Assembly: GCA_001599815.1 (NCBI GenBank)
Contig: BCIA01000003.1
Span: 806,001-870,000 of the forward strand
From: Furcasterigmium furcatum
Lineage: Eukaryota > Ascomycota > Sordariomycetes > Glomerellales > Plectosphaerellaceae
Reading direction: 5' to 3'
Length of the DNA: 64,000 bases
Within the stretch, counting starts at the first letter, position 1, and each line of letters starts with the position of its first letter. The notes beneath the pieces are model-generated. The model saw nothing but the letters and a program-made list of their open reading frames with translations, ran no database searches and was not told the origin of the DNA. The position numbers and the translations under genes were made by a program. Shown one piece after another: positions 11,142-23,219 of the stretch.

Positions 11142-14100
11142 GGCCGATATCTTTAAATTTTCTTGACACTTTTCCCTGTTTCTGAAATATAGAAGGGGCG
11201 AGGGAGATCCAGATTTGGAAATCATCAGGGGCATGGATTCACATGGAGGCAGTTTTGGCATTTGCGGAGCGATACATACAAAATACCACATTCGTTACAT
11301 TCTTTGATTGAAGATTGTCCATTGGGACGTGAATGGACCGTAGAGCGAGCCGGTAATCTGGATGAGTACCGCTTGAGAGCTGTGCCTTCAACGTTGGTTG
11401 AGTCACAATCATCCTGATTGTGGCCGAGATTGGCCTTGAGGGGCTGCCGTGCGATGAGGAATACGTTGCCTAGGTAGTATGAGTGATAGATTGGGACCGT
11501 GGAAAGTGGACGTATCGTGATTTACAGTCTGAGGATGATGACGTGCGCTAGGTGAGACGGCATTCGTCATCAGGTTGTCGAGATCATCCTGCTCAGTGTG
11601 CCCTGTCGAGACTCGTGGTGAGGGAAACTGTCAGACAGTACGGGTATTCGGTCCATTGGTATTAGATCTGTTGATTCTGTGGTCCGTTGTTCGAAGTCTG
11701 TCTCCCCTGAGATATCTCATGTGTTCACATGCAATATCAGGGCACATGTCCTGCACGTAGAGGAGTGAGAGTGAGAGCACGGGCACTGGTGTATATAATA
11801 TGTCCTTCCAATCTTTGAGTGGTATCTATGTATGCCGTGTTTCCAACCTCACCCATCCTTGGGCTTGAACAATCCTCGAGCATCAGAAGTGGACGCACCG
11901 ACTGGGTGAAATAGTAGTAGATATATACCTAGGTAGCAGCTGAAGTAGTGAAAACAACTTCATGTACTTCATGTGTGAAATCACCCTTCTTTTACAATTC
12001 ACTATGAAGACTACAGGACCCAATACATGTGACATCCATAACAGGGACGGCACCGCCATATCATGGCATCATGCCAATATCAAGCGTCGAAATGTGCCCC
12101 CATGAAGGCTACGGCAAGCTCTACATCACAACCTATGGGTGCGACATGCTTCTTGCCCGTCTTCTTGGATTTCTTGTGGGCATCCTTCTCCTTCTTGTTC
12201 GTCTTCGGAGGCGCCCTCGGTGGCGAACCGGAACGAGCAGCCATGCTCGACGTGTCGTGATCGGAACGCGACAATGCGATGGGTCTGCAGACGCCAGCAT
12301 TGTCAGTGAGGGGAAGGACACTGGAGGCAGGGTGGAGGTATCCACATTGGCTCCGACATTGTGCACCGAGAGGGCATTTTGCATATGGGCGAGGATCGGT
12401 TTCTTCGTTGGGTTGAGTGTGAGCTGCTTGGAAGGTCTTGCACTCGTCTGAAGAAGGGATGATCGAAGTAAAAGCAAAGCCTGTAATAGGAATTGGCTGG
12501 CGGAGAATCGAGGTACAAGTGAGTTGTAGAGTAGGTAAGTTAATATGGACGGGTGGGTGGCTCGTGAATATTTATGCTCGTCGAACAAGAAAAGGCGAAG
12601 TATGAATGCTTGCACAGACCCCCAGGGCTGTTCACCGGTCAGGAAGTAAACCATCGCTCTAGAAGGAAGAACCCAAATCCCCTCACTCTTTCAAGATCCC
12701 AGGCTCCATGGAAAAGGGGAAAGCCACACCAGACTTGGGTGCCTCACAACCTGCCACGGCAGCCTGCAGGACGAGTACCAGCAGATGGGGAGGAGAGGCC
12801 GGGGCCTTTTGGGGAGACACTCATCTGATTCGCTACTTTCTTTTTTTTCTCCTCCTCTGGGGGCCGAGAAGCTACTGGGAAGGAGGCTACGGGAACTGCA
12901 TGATCGGCTGGTGGTGGACCGACATGCAGGGCGTTGCCGTCCGTCATCTTGCACTTCTGTCGGGCACACAACACCAAGCAACTGAGAATTTGAGAGCACC
13001 TCGTGGCGCTGCATCGTGCTCCCAGGGAACTGATATTTAGTTCGTACCTGGTGATTATTTCTCGTTTCGAGATTTGCCAGGCTGGGAGATGCAAAGTGGC
13101 CGAGGGACTGCTTTCCCGCGACTCGATGGCGAAAGGAATGGGCATGGACCTTGCGAGCCCCGACACGAGAAGCGGCACGTGTGCATACATACCGTTGCAC
13201 TCGGTTGCGCCCTTCCCCTGCTGGGCGTTTCGTTTCTTTTCCTTTTCTTGTTCCGCCCGGCTGTCGCTTCAATGGATTCTGTTATATGATTCGGACCCCC
13301 ACCGGGAATTTCACAGCTCGGGGTGTTTGGTGGAGCCCAGAGTGCATGCAGGAACCTCGCAGGGAGCAAGTAGTCCGTACGTGATTGGTTGGCTGCTCTC
13401 CCTTCTATCCCTGGGTGATGGGCAAGGCGGATGAAGGCGGGACGGGGTCAAGTCGGCGAGGGGGGGATCTGGACGGCCCATCTTCCTGCGATCGGGCCTT
13501 CTCCTTTTGTTCTTCTGGCATCCAGGCCCGCCAGCTAAACGGGATGCCCGACAGATAAGCCCAGTATTCAACCCGAGCCTTGGCTACGTCTGTGTATTTA
13601 TTGGCCGGGGTTACTTTCTGTTGTGCCGATTGGTTTTTTTCCTTTTTGATTCGATGCTGAATAGAACGTTCCGTGCATGAGGGATGGTGGGCGTGATGCA
13701 CATGTGGCTTCCTACATTGTGCCGTTGCGGTGAGACATCCTGCCAAAGCCAAAGCCCTGACGTCTTCAGACGCCTGAACCCGCCCTCCAAGCACATACGA
13801 CCATACCCGTCAGAGAACTCGGCATCCCGTCCGCTCTGCCCTAGATAAACTGGCGAGGGCTGGATTAGTAGTTGGGTCGGTGACGACCAGCGAATACCCG
13901 GTGTTGTATGTTTTTTTTTGCATCCGAGGGCTTTGCCACCTGACAGCGACAATGTGCTCAGCCTCTGTTGCGGAGGTGAAGGGTGCCCTCGGGGGACGGG
14001 GATCTTCTCATCCGCTTCAACGACGAATCTATCAAGGTCCGGCACTGAGCTTCTTTGTTTCCCGTCCGATGAGCTGGGATCTTGTGAAATCAAGTATTGG

Positions 14101-14573
14101 AGATGCTTTCCTTGCCAATAAGATTTGGGCAGGACTCTGGTACTCCCCGGAGTGACCTAGCTCCTAAAGGAGGATCGTTGGTTTAGCATAGAGTCCTGGA
14201 CTTGTCCAAATGTCACTTGCCTCCCGGGTTTCTCCTGAATCCTATGTGGAGCAAGCGTCCGATCGATCAACACACTACTGCAGCTAACTGACCTTCCAAG
14301 CCTTTTTAGGCCCCGCCCAAGTGAGTCGAGTGGTCACCGTTCGTGGGCTCGTTCCCTGGCGCCTCTCGGATGCCGCCTAAGGTGTCAGCCATTTGCACAT
14401 TTGGAATCTCACTACCGGGAACATAGGGAACGTCGATGTTGCCACGAGGTTTGGCCGAACCTGGAACGAGGTCGGGGCGATACGAATCGTTTGATCCCCC
14501 GGGCACGTATAAAGCACTCCGTCGTCGCCCTGGATGCCACGTTCAGCCGTTGATCTGGTCACGAGTCTCAACA
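11142..14573. other. Long gene-poor region (3.4 kb)
   Basis: No gene with family features or a consistent splice structure was found. There are many overlapping short frames on both strands, typical of GC-rich non-coding sequence. One lysine-rich small frame at 12080-12274 (minus) is listed separately. A T-rich run at 13911-13919 and pyrimidine tracts near 12838-12855 are unremarkable. No transposon termini or inverted repeats were recognised. Confidence 0.5.
12080..12274 (-). other. Candidate small lysine-rich frame, doubtful
   Basis: A 64-codon frame on the minus strand begins with an ATG and contains a lysine-rich core (PPKTNKKEKDAHKKSKK). Codons just upstream (SRSDHD and before) stay open to a possible acceptor at a CTGCAG near 12290, and a further frame with an ATG lies at about 12382 upstream. 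I could not find a donor of the right phase to connect them. It may be the 3' exon of a small gene or chance. No homology is claimed. Confidence 0.2.
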
Positions 14574-15713
14574 ATGAATGCCAAGTCAACAGGCACTGTC
14601 ATCATGAAGCTCATCGTAGTCCTTGGCATTACTGGAAGGCAGGTAAGAACTTCCCTATCTTTCACAATCAGCCCCTCCTCCCCAGCGTCAAATGCCCTAC
14701 TCGAATCGAGCAAGCATTGACATTTCGCCCAGGGCGGCTCTGTCGCCGATCGATTCCTCACTCACGCCGACTGGAGAGTCCGCGGACTCACGCGTAACCC
14801 TGAATCCACCAAGGCCAAGGAATGGGCGAGCAGAGGCGTCGAGATCGTGCAAGGCGACTATGACGATGTCGAGTCGCTCAAGGCAGCCTTCCAGGATGCA
14901 AACGCCATCTTCGCAGTCACAGACTGGGCCTCCTGCTTTGCCCGGGTCATCGAGAACGAGGCCTCGCAGGCCAAAGCCGAGGCCGCGGAGCTGTCGTTGA
15001 AGGAATACACCCGAGACTTGGAAAAAACGCAGGGCATCAGAATCGCGACGGCAGCTTGCGACCCAGAAGTCCTCTTGACCCTGGAGCGATTCGTCTTTTC
15101 CACCCTGCCCCCGGTCATGGAGATCAGCGGCGGCAAGTATAAGCACTCGTACGACTGCGATTCCAAGGCCGCTGCAGAGAGGTACATCCGCGAACAACTC
15201 CCGGAGCTGCGCCCCCGGCTCAGCACGGTGACCATGGGCATATTCCAGGAGACCTGGAGGTACGTTCCCGCCTTCCGGCCCCGCAGGCAGCCGGACGGCA
15301 CGTTTGAATACGTGCGCCTCAAGACCTCCGGATCGCACGAGACGAACCCCGAGGTGGTGGCCACCCGCGACACGGGCGCGTTCGTCGAGGCGCTGGTTCT
15401 GGACCACCCGGCCGGCACCGACGTCCTGGGCGCCAGCGAGATCATCACCAAGCCGGACTACGCTGCTCTCTGGGGTCGCACGATGGACGTCGAGGCGAGA
15501 GTGAGAGACGTCTCGGAGAAGGAGTACCTAAAGTACGCCCCCGAGGGCTTCGGGGCGACCATGTTGGACGATTTTAGGTTCTTCGCCGAGTACGGATATG
15601 CTGGCGGGAACCCCAGGGTCAAGACCCCGGCGGAGCTGGGCATCAAGACGACCTCGTTGGAGGAGTACTTCCGGAGCGAGGACTGGAGCGCGGTGTTGAA
15701 GGGAGAGATTTGA
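14574..15713 (+). CDS. NmrA-like NAD(P)-binding protein (atypical SDR)
   Basis: Two exons (14574-14642 and 14733-15713; 90-bp intron, phase 0) encode 349 residues. The join LGITGRQ|GGSVA restores a complete G-x-x-G-x-x-G dinucleotide-binding loop near the N-terminus, followed by the NmrA-typical VRGLTRNPES and GDYDD. The central and C-terminal parts (FVFSTLPPV, KAAAERYIRE, TMGIFQETW) fit the NmrA/HSCARG family of atypical short-chain dehydrogenases that usually lack the catalytic Tyr-Lys pair and sense NAD(P) state or act as reductases. It lies upstream of a LaeA-like methyltransferase and an ABC transporter. The start could also be the ATG at 14604. Family is secure; specific role is unknown. 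Confidence 0.85.
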
Positions 15714-16462
15714 GTAGTGTCTGGTGTCGAGATGTCCGTCCTGGTGCATCTTCGAGCTCCTCTTGAACGAAACGCGGTGTTGTCTTCTCGCCCCTCCAAC
15801 GTCGCCAGCGGCGGTTGGTGGACTCGAGCATCTTTGAAGTTTGCCAAAGACTAGAACTTGTTGAGGGTCAAAGCATGTGGCCCCACGTCATCAACAACAT
15901 TCGCATCCCGCCCCGGTCAAGGCATTGAGGCTGTGTCTTCACTTGGCGTGTCGTGCCGTCCTAGGTCCATCTTTCTACATAGAAGCAGGGGTCGTTGGTA
16001 TGCACGTTGGCAGGCCAAAAACATGGAGCATTTACGCGCTTAGAAAGAGGCTTCAGTCTCGCTGTGGCAGGCATTTGCGTCGATCTATCGGACCAGAAGA
16101 ACACGGATACACGAGCTCTATTTAAAGTGCAGCTGGATCACTGCAGCAGTGGTTCGCCAAGATGAGTTCCATACCACCTGGATTCGTCCCCTTCTGGCAT
16201 GCTCCTCGTCCTCTCCGCCAACTCCATGCATGGTTGCACCAACTGGCCAACAGACCAACAGGCCAAGAGGTCACCCCGTCCTCCCACCGAAGGACATCTC
16301 CACGTCGCTGCATCTTCAACTGGCCCGCCTATCTGTGCAGGCATTGGTAACGTCACCGGCCCGCTGCCCGCGACTTGGCGTCTGCCCCTCCTCAGTCTTT
16401 ATTTAACGCTGCCCTGGCCTCGACAGTCCATCCCCGCCCCTCCATGGACTTCAACACAGAAA
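15714..16462. promoter_or_regulatory. Promoter region of the methyltransferase gene
   Basis: No gene is seen in this 750-bp gap. A TATA-like TTTATTTAA lies near 16398, about 60 bp before the methyltransferase start, and another TCTATTTAAAG near 16120. The rest is unremarkable. Confidence 0.4.
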
Positions 16463-17578
16463 ATGGCCAGCGCAGGGAACAACGACCATGTCGAGGTGGC
16501 GGACCGTCCGCTTGACAACGCTGACGCCGACTCGGCCTTCGGCTCTGCAGAGTATGTTGTGTGACAGACGGACCCTGGAGCAACAGCCTGCTGACCGGTC
16601 TCCGCCCCAGGCCCTCCACGGCTTCCGTCGTCTCGAGCATCCTGGAGTATCGAACCTTCAAGGGACGATCCTACCATGCCAGGACACATGCGTCTGATTA
16701 TCACGTCCCCCTAGACGACCAGGCCCTTGACAATTTCGATCTCATGCACTACTTCTTGACACTCCTCATCGACGACAAGCTGCACACGGCCCCAATCAAG
16801 CCGCATGCGCAAAAGGTCCTAGACGTCGGTACGGGTACGGGCATATGGGCGATCGACTTTGCCGACGAGAATCCCGACATCGCCGTGATCGGCACGGATC
16901 TCTCGCCAGTGCAGCCGGGCTGGGTACCGCCGAACCTCAAGTTCGAGATCGAAGACTGCACCAAGGAATGGACTTGGGACGCCAATACGTTCGATTTTGT
17001 GCACATGCGATACCTCTTTGGCGGCATCAACGACTGGGTTTCCCTGTTCAAAGAGGCGCATCGAACACTCAAGGGCGGCGCATACCTGGAATCCGTCGAA
17101 TCCGATCCTCAAATGCACAGCGATGACGGCACTTTGGATGGAACTGCGCTTGGGGGTCGATTTTCCGAACTCTTTGCCGAGTCCGGCAAGGTTACAGGAA
17201 ACTCCCTCACTGTGGTGTCGGAAGACATCCAAAGGAAGGCGATGGAGGAGGCTGGCTTCGTTGACATCAACGTTACCACCTACAAGGCGAGTAAAGACCG
17301 GACTTTGCCCCCCACGCAGCAAGAATTGACGCGTTTCTGGACAGGTTCCGGTCGGCTCGTGGCCGCGCGATGAGCGCCTGGCGAAAATAGGGCAATGCTT
17401 GAAGTTGAGTCTTGCTTCAGATCTCTCGGGCTATACTCAGCTTCTATGGCACGAGGTTCTGAGATGGCCGGCGGCTGAATATGAGCCTTTCTTGATGGAG
17501 GTGCGCCAGGAGCTTGGGAACAAGAATCTGCATCCATACGTCAAGGTACGATATGTCACGGGGCGGAAACCTGAATAG
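16463..17578 (+). CDS. LaeA-like SAM-dependent methyltransferase with a GC-AG intron
   Basis: Three exons (16463-16551, 16611-17286, 17345-17578) encode 332 residues. The N-terminus has the family pattern DSAFGSAEPSTASVVSSILEY followed by GRSYHA. The SAM-binding motif I is VLDVGTGTGIWAIDFA, with GTDLSPVQP and FEIEDC after it. The second intron (17287-17344, 58 bp) starts with GC (AAG|GCGAGT) and ends CAG. Removing it produces YKVPVGSWPRDERLAKIG, the conserved family segment, whereas reading through meets a stop at 17371-17373. The C-terminus (EPFLMEVRQELGNK...VKVRYVTGRKPE) is also family-typical. LaeA-like proteins range from global regulators of secondary metabolism to small-molecule methyltransferases, so the substrate is unknown. 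Confidence 0.88.
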
Positions 17579-17953
17579 TGACCGCCACCGACCCGTCGTC
17601 TCGGCCGTGCGTGATGACCTCAGGATGCGGAGACTCTACTGGTGATACTGGTGACAGATGGATGCCAGACGAAGATGAGCAGCCTTGGAGGGCCTCTGGT
17701 ATGCCACAGTAGTACTACTATAAGTAATTGCCGTATGGATTACGATCTCCCTTCTTCTTGTCTGCATCCCGCTCTCCAAGATGTCCTCCCTTGCGACTTC
17801 CAGTTTCCCCATATCACGGCCAAATCAAGAACCACCGCACAGAAATATCGCATCTGCTGACCCTTCAAGAGCAGCTTCCATAACCAGATCGGCAAGTCCC
17901 GGGGCGAGTGAGCTCCGAAGTTCGAAGATCACTGGTTAGCACGGGGACCCTCG
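17579..17953. other. Convergent 3' flank, no gene seen
   Basis: This 375-bp gap separates the 3' ends of the methyltransferase and the ABC transporter. It includes a short TA/AC-rich patch (AGTAGTACTACTATAAG near 17709). No open frame with features is present. Confidence 0.5.
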
Positions 17954-20900
17954 TCATCGAACCATCTGATCTTCTGCGACACGGCCGTGGTCGATGACCA
18001 GAATGCGATCGCTCATCCTCTGTGGGCAAGCGTTAGAGGAGACCATGCTGTTTGACCGACCAGGGACTTACAGCTGATTCCGCGCTGTGGGTAATGGATA
18101 TCATGGTGCAGTCTCTGAATCTAGTTTTGATTGCCTGCTGTACAATCGCGGCCGTCGACGAGTCGATAGCAGCCGTTGCTAGCGGAGTGTCAGTTTCAGA
18201 TGATTGCTGCTTATCGTCGGTAATCAGTGCCGGGAGTCCTCATCTTACCTTCGTCCAGGATGATGATCTTGCTTTTGGCTGCCACCGCGCGAGCCAAGGC
18301 GAGCACCTGCACCTGTCCCGTGGACAGGCTGAGTCTCGATGTCAGTCTGGCTGTGTTGTGACCATCCGGTGATTGGGAATGACTCGAACAGCCGAGACTC
18401 ACCTTGACCTCGACATTCTGTGCTCGAGGGGGTTCTCGCGCATGGAAAATCCGAAAACGTCCGTCGCCTGACACGATGCCAACGCCTGAAGCAGCTCAGA
18501 GTCGTCAAACTCGCCCAAGGGATCAAGATTCTCTCTCAACGTGCCAGTGACCACCGCAGGCTCTTGGGGGATTAGTGCAATGCGGTGGCGCAGAGTCTTC
18601 AGGCTCAGAGTAGAGATGTCCAGCCCGTCCACCCGAATGCTGCCTTGTATACACCTCTTGTCAAAGGCCCGAAGCAAAGCCAAGATGATGGATGACTTTC
18701 CGGCGCCGGTTCGACCAGTAATTGCTACGTGCTGACCGCGAGGAATGACCAGGCTGAGGGACCTAAGGCAAGGCCTATCGTCGGGTCTGTATGCGGCCGT
18801 GTAGGAGTCGAATTCGATCGAGCCATGGGTAGACCAATTTGAGGGCGGCTGAGCCTGACTTCCCTCATCTTCTTCCGAGGGGTTGTCGATGTATGCTTGA
18901 ATGCGCTCGTACGAGGTGATATCCGCCTCAAGATCCCCGCGAACCTCGACAAGAGTGTTGAACACCGTCGTGATCTGGAGGACAAAATTCATGACTAGCC
19001 CTAAAGTGCTGGACGGGGTGTCAAGTGAAATCATGAGCGTTGCGGAGAATAGAGTGACCAGGCTTGCATTGAACAGTGTCAGTACTTGTCATCGTGGGGA
19101 GTAAGGGGTGGAACGCATACCTTGCCAGTACCTGGAGCCTCAGATCCAGCCATGTCCCCAATGCCAAAAACGGCCCCCAGCTGGTGATGTGGCGGTCGAT
19201 GGCGTTCCTAAGTCTCTGCTGGAAGAAGAGGCTTTGGTCGAAGCATCGAATGACAGACTCGCCTATTCTGAGCTCTTCCGTGGCGTTGATGATGTCTTCG
19301 CGCGCGCCGTTCTCGAGTCGACGGAGTTGTCTGTATGCGTTGAGGTAGTAGGTCTGAACGTATCTATACAGCAAACCAATTGGAACCAAGTAAGTCAAAC
19401 TGACCGGGGCGGCGGCCAATATGATAACCACTGGCGCCAAAGCCATGACGATCGCGGAGACCAGGCGGATGAGACCGCCGTTGAGCTGGGAATCGACCTT
19501 GTTCATGTCGTTCGTGAAGCGGCTGAGGATTTGGCCGGGGGCGTTGTCGTCGAAGAAGACGAACTTGCTCCACAGCAGTCCACCGGTCAGTCTGTCGTGG
19601 AGGCGGCGAGAGGCCGGGATGAGACAAAGGAAGTACGCAACCACGATGAAGGCAAAGGTGATCAGAGATGAGGCTGTGCTGAGTGTTGTGAAGCAGATCA
19701 GGTTGCGAAAGCTGGCTCCCTCGCTTGCCAGCTTGAGGAAGAATAGAGCGGAGACGTCCACAACCTTGGTCATGATGGCGAGGAGGATGACAACATACCA
19801 GCCGCCCTTGTCTGCAAGATTGAGATAGTTGGCAAACGTCCGCAGCGGCACTGAGTCCAAGCCTCGTCGTCGTTCGGTATCAGGCTCTGCGGATTGGTGT
19901 CCCAAGAGCGGCTGTTCTTCACCAGCAATAGTCGAGACCTCGACCACCTTAATCACTGGCTCGTTGGTCTTGTCGTGGAACGTACCACAGCCGACCCGGC
20001 TGCTGGACAGCGCAGTTAGAGTTTGCATTCGTGGTGACGGCAGCTCAGTCGACGAGGAGCCTTCGCTTCCAGACTCTGAGAGCGCCGCCACAGCAGACGG
20101 GTCGTCGTTCTGAATGAGCCGGCCCCCCACGATGGTGTAAATGCTGTCGGCTGCCTCAACTAGGGCTTCCTGCGCGCCAGTGACGATTCGAATGCTGCTC
20201 CGGAGAAGACCCTCGGAGCCCATGACTCGGCTCACAATTTCCTTCCGCACCTTCGCATCAAGCGCGGCTAAGGGGTTGTCGAGAACGACAATGTCGCGCC
20301 GGGAGTACACAGCCCTCGCGAGGGCAATACGACTCTTCTGACCTCCAGAAAGGGCTGCGCCAGTGCCACCAAGGACTGTCTGATCACCAAATGGCAAATT
20401 GGCCAGGTCAACGTCGAGGGTCGTGGCGTCGATGACGCGCTGGTAGAAAGGCGCATCAAAGGGAAGGCCGAAGAGAATATTGTCCCGCAATGTACCGTTT
20501 ATCAAGACGGGAACCTGGGGTGCGTATGCCATGGTCCCGTCCACCGTGACCTTGCCGTCGATTTGTCGTTCACTGCCTACCAGCGAACGGAGCAAAGTCG
20601 ATTTGCCCGAGCCGAGGGGCCCGGAAATGACTGTCAGGCTTTCCGGTCTGGCTTCAAAGTCGCAGTCGCGAAGGAGAACGTCTCGTCCCTGGCTGCCTCC
20701 TGGGAAAGTAAAGGTTGCGCGTTCCATGGTAACCCCAGGTGTCTCATACCGGACCGGATCGCTCTCTCGACGTGCAGGAAATCCTGCCGGGGTCAGGCAA
20801 TCCTGAATTCTTTGCAAGGAGATGACTGCGGGTTGATATACCATGGCGAGTTGACTGATGGCTTGCAGCCCACTGCTGACGTTAAAGAAGAATGCCAGAG

Positions 20901-22526
20901 CCGGGAACATAACGCTGGTGGTCAATTGCCCACCCATGAGAGCAAAAGACCCCAAAGTCACCGCGACCAGGCCGGTAGGCATAATGGAGGCTAGAGCTAA
21001 GAGTGCGCCGTTGACAACCGCTACTCGACCAACGTCGTTCAGCTCACGGGCTCGCGCGCCGTCAATACTGGCCCGGAAGTATGACTGCCATCCGTGTAGT
21101 TTGATCTGTCGGATTTGGGCCAGCATATCGCTGACCATTGAGATCCTCAAGTCCTTTGCCGCCATCACGCGAGACATTCGTCGGAAGATGCTCGACATGA
21201 GCACTGAGAACAAGGGCATACCGATGACCTAGATATGAACATCCATGATTAGCAATCTTGAGCCATAAATCAGCGAAAGTCAAGAACTCACAATGACAGC
21301 GCACCCCATCAACACACTCTGCCAACTGAGAATATAAGCGAGGGCGCAGAAGCTGACAAGACACTGCAGAGGCGCCAGGTAAGTGAGGTGGACTACTTCC
21401 ACGAGTGAAAACACCTGCGGCAGGTCGACTTCCATGAGAGTAATCGAGTCTGGCGCATCGGGCTTTCCTTCTGGCTGCACACCCTCTAGAATTCTGTCAC
21501 ATATCAGGGCCGTCAGAGCCGACCGCAGGCGCAGGCCGACCATGCGCATCAGGTATCTGGAGTGCGCTCTCGCAGCCCCGCCAACAATGCCCGTAACGAA
21601 GAGCCCGCAGGCGAAAACAGAACTGCGCTGCGCAAGCAGGGCGCCGAGCAGAAAGGGTTGGAGAAACGTGACCACAACGTCGATGAAGGCGCCAGCGAGC
21701 GTCGAGGCGGTGTACTCCAGTAGCAACAATCTTGCTAATCCTTTGGGGAGAAGAAATCGCCATCTTGCAAGTTTTGCGTGTGACTCTGCCAAGCTGTGCG
21801 GCTCGGACAACTTCTCATCAATCGACCACAGATCCTCTACCGAGATCTCGGGACTCGTCGCTTTGTGTAATAATGGGTCGAGCCAGGAAAGGGTCAAGCC
21901 GGGCAGGAAGGCGGTTTTAGTTAACGGATGTTCGGGTGTGCTTTCGGGGACCTGGTACGGTGTACTCAACGTCGCCAGGAGGGAGAAGAGAAACAGAAAA
22001 GGTATGGCGATTTCGATCCCGCTGAGAGCCGGTGCCGTGTAGGAGAAGAAAGTCCAAGAACAGGCGCCGAAGAACTCGTACAACGCATCCCAAGCCTTTG
22101 CACTCTGGAGCAGTAGAGCCGAGAGACAGGCAAGAGATGCGATGCTAGTGGGCAGAAGCAGAGCCAGGGCTGTCCCGGAATGCGGCGTGTTTTGATGCAG
22201 GACGGAAACGACGTTCCTCACACAGAGGCAGATGATGCTGACATGGGATACCTGTGATGACATCCATGCCTCAGTAAAGTCCATCTGCGACTGCGAGTGA
22301 GCTATCTTTGCAACTTACACAGCAAACCAGGGCAGTCCGAGAAAAGATTGCTTTTCGCCGACTGCATATCCACGAGTCTTGTTCAAGGAAACGAATGATG
22401 ACCCCGATGATGTAGAAAAACAAGAAGCCGGAGTAAACAGCTCTGATCGATATGGTCAGCAGTGAGAAAGCGGCGGAGGGAGTGCTTTCGAGCAAGGACT
22501 CACGCGAAAACCAAAGAGAGGCCCAT
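17954..22526 (-). CDS. ABC transporter, ABCC/MRP type
   Basis: Eight exons join into 1375 residues: 22526-22504, 22442-22319, 22251-21292, 21228-19121, 19062-18403, 18328-18249, 18178-18072 and 18019-17954. Order: N-terminal membrane spans, TMD1, NBD1, TMD2, NBD2. NBD1 has Walker A GPLGSGKST (about 572), signature LSGGQ and Walker B VVLDNP, where Asn replaces the catalytic Glu. NBD2 has GRTGAGKSS (about 1189), signature LSTGQ and IIILDEA with the Glu retained. A non-equivalent first ATP site is characteristic of ABCC proteins. The three small last exons restore the D-loop and H-loop (SITHS). The product probably exports conjugates or metabolites at the plasma or vacuolar membrane. At 1375 residues it is somewhat shorter than typical ABCC proteins, so another 5' exon may be missing. 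It is convergent with the methyltransferase. Confidence 0.88.
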
Positions 22527-23219
22527 TCTGCAGAGTCGAACGATAGGAAGTACTAGTCACCACCAAACGGGAACAAAGTTGGGGGTTTGCACCCCAGATA
22601 CCAGCCCTGCACCTTCAGAAGTCCTGGCTTAAGAACAGTGGCTAACTGATGCACCGCCGCCTACTACTAACGACCCGAGGTACAGTGTAGTACCCATCCC
22701 AGGATAAGCAAGACATTATGGGCGGGGCCCAGGGGTTGAGCAGCACGGGCGAGGCGCCCGCCAAGGTGACCAGAAGGGGTCAACACAAGCACTCCCCAGC
22801 GTGGAGCGGTGTTGGGTCCAGTAGTTATCCGCTAATTATGGCCTGCCGCATATGGGGGTCCAAGCACTTGGATGTCACTTACTTATTGTGGTAGGTGGAA
22901 AAGAGAACGCCGAGTTTGCCGAGGCCCTTCGACATCGTTGTCACCGCACCGCTTGGCTTCTGATAAGGAGTTCGTAGCATGAAGGCAGGGAGCGAGAGCG
23001 CGCGCGCTTGGGCATTGAAGGACTCGGCGTATGCGTTAACGAACTGTTACTGAGGGAATTGGCGAGAACACATGCGTATTGCTAGTATTAGAGCTCTGGA
23101 AGACTGAGATCTCGTCATTCGCTGTACGGCACCAGCCTCATGTTCAAATCTGCGTCTACCTGACGTCCTCATTGCTCTGCTACATGAGGAAGATCTTTTC
23201 AGTCTCTCCTGTCATCAAG
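22527..23219. other. Intergenic region between ABC transporter start and carboxypeptidase 3' end
   Basis: About 690 bp that should include the ABC transporter promoter and perhaps a missed first exon. A CTGCAG acceptor-like site lies directly before the chosen ATG at 22526. No other gene is seen. The sequence has a GCGCGCGC run near 23000. Confidence 0.45.

Noticed and set aside
12844..13272. Overlapping frames on both strands in the 12.7-13.3 kb region
   Set aside because: Several frames of similar length in conflicting phases with no conserved motif; treated as non-coding.
22285..22318. 34-bp intron joining the second ABC transporter exon to MDFTEAW
   Set aside because: A 67-bp intron (22318-22252) keeps the same frame, has a branch-like site and normal length, so it is preferred.
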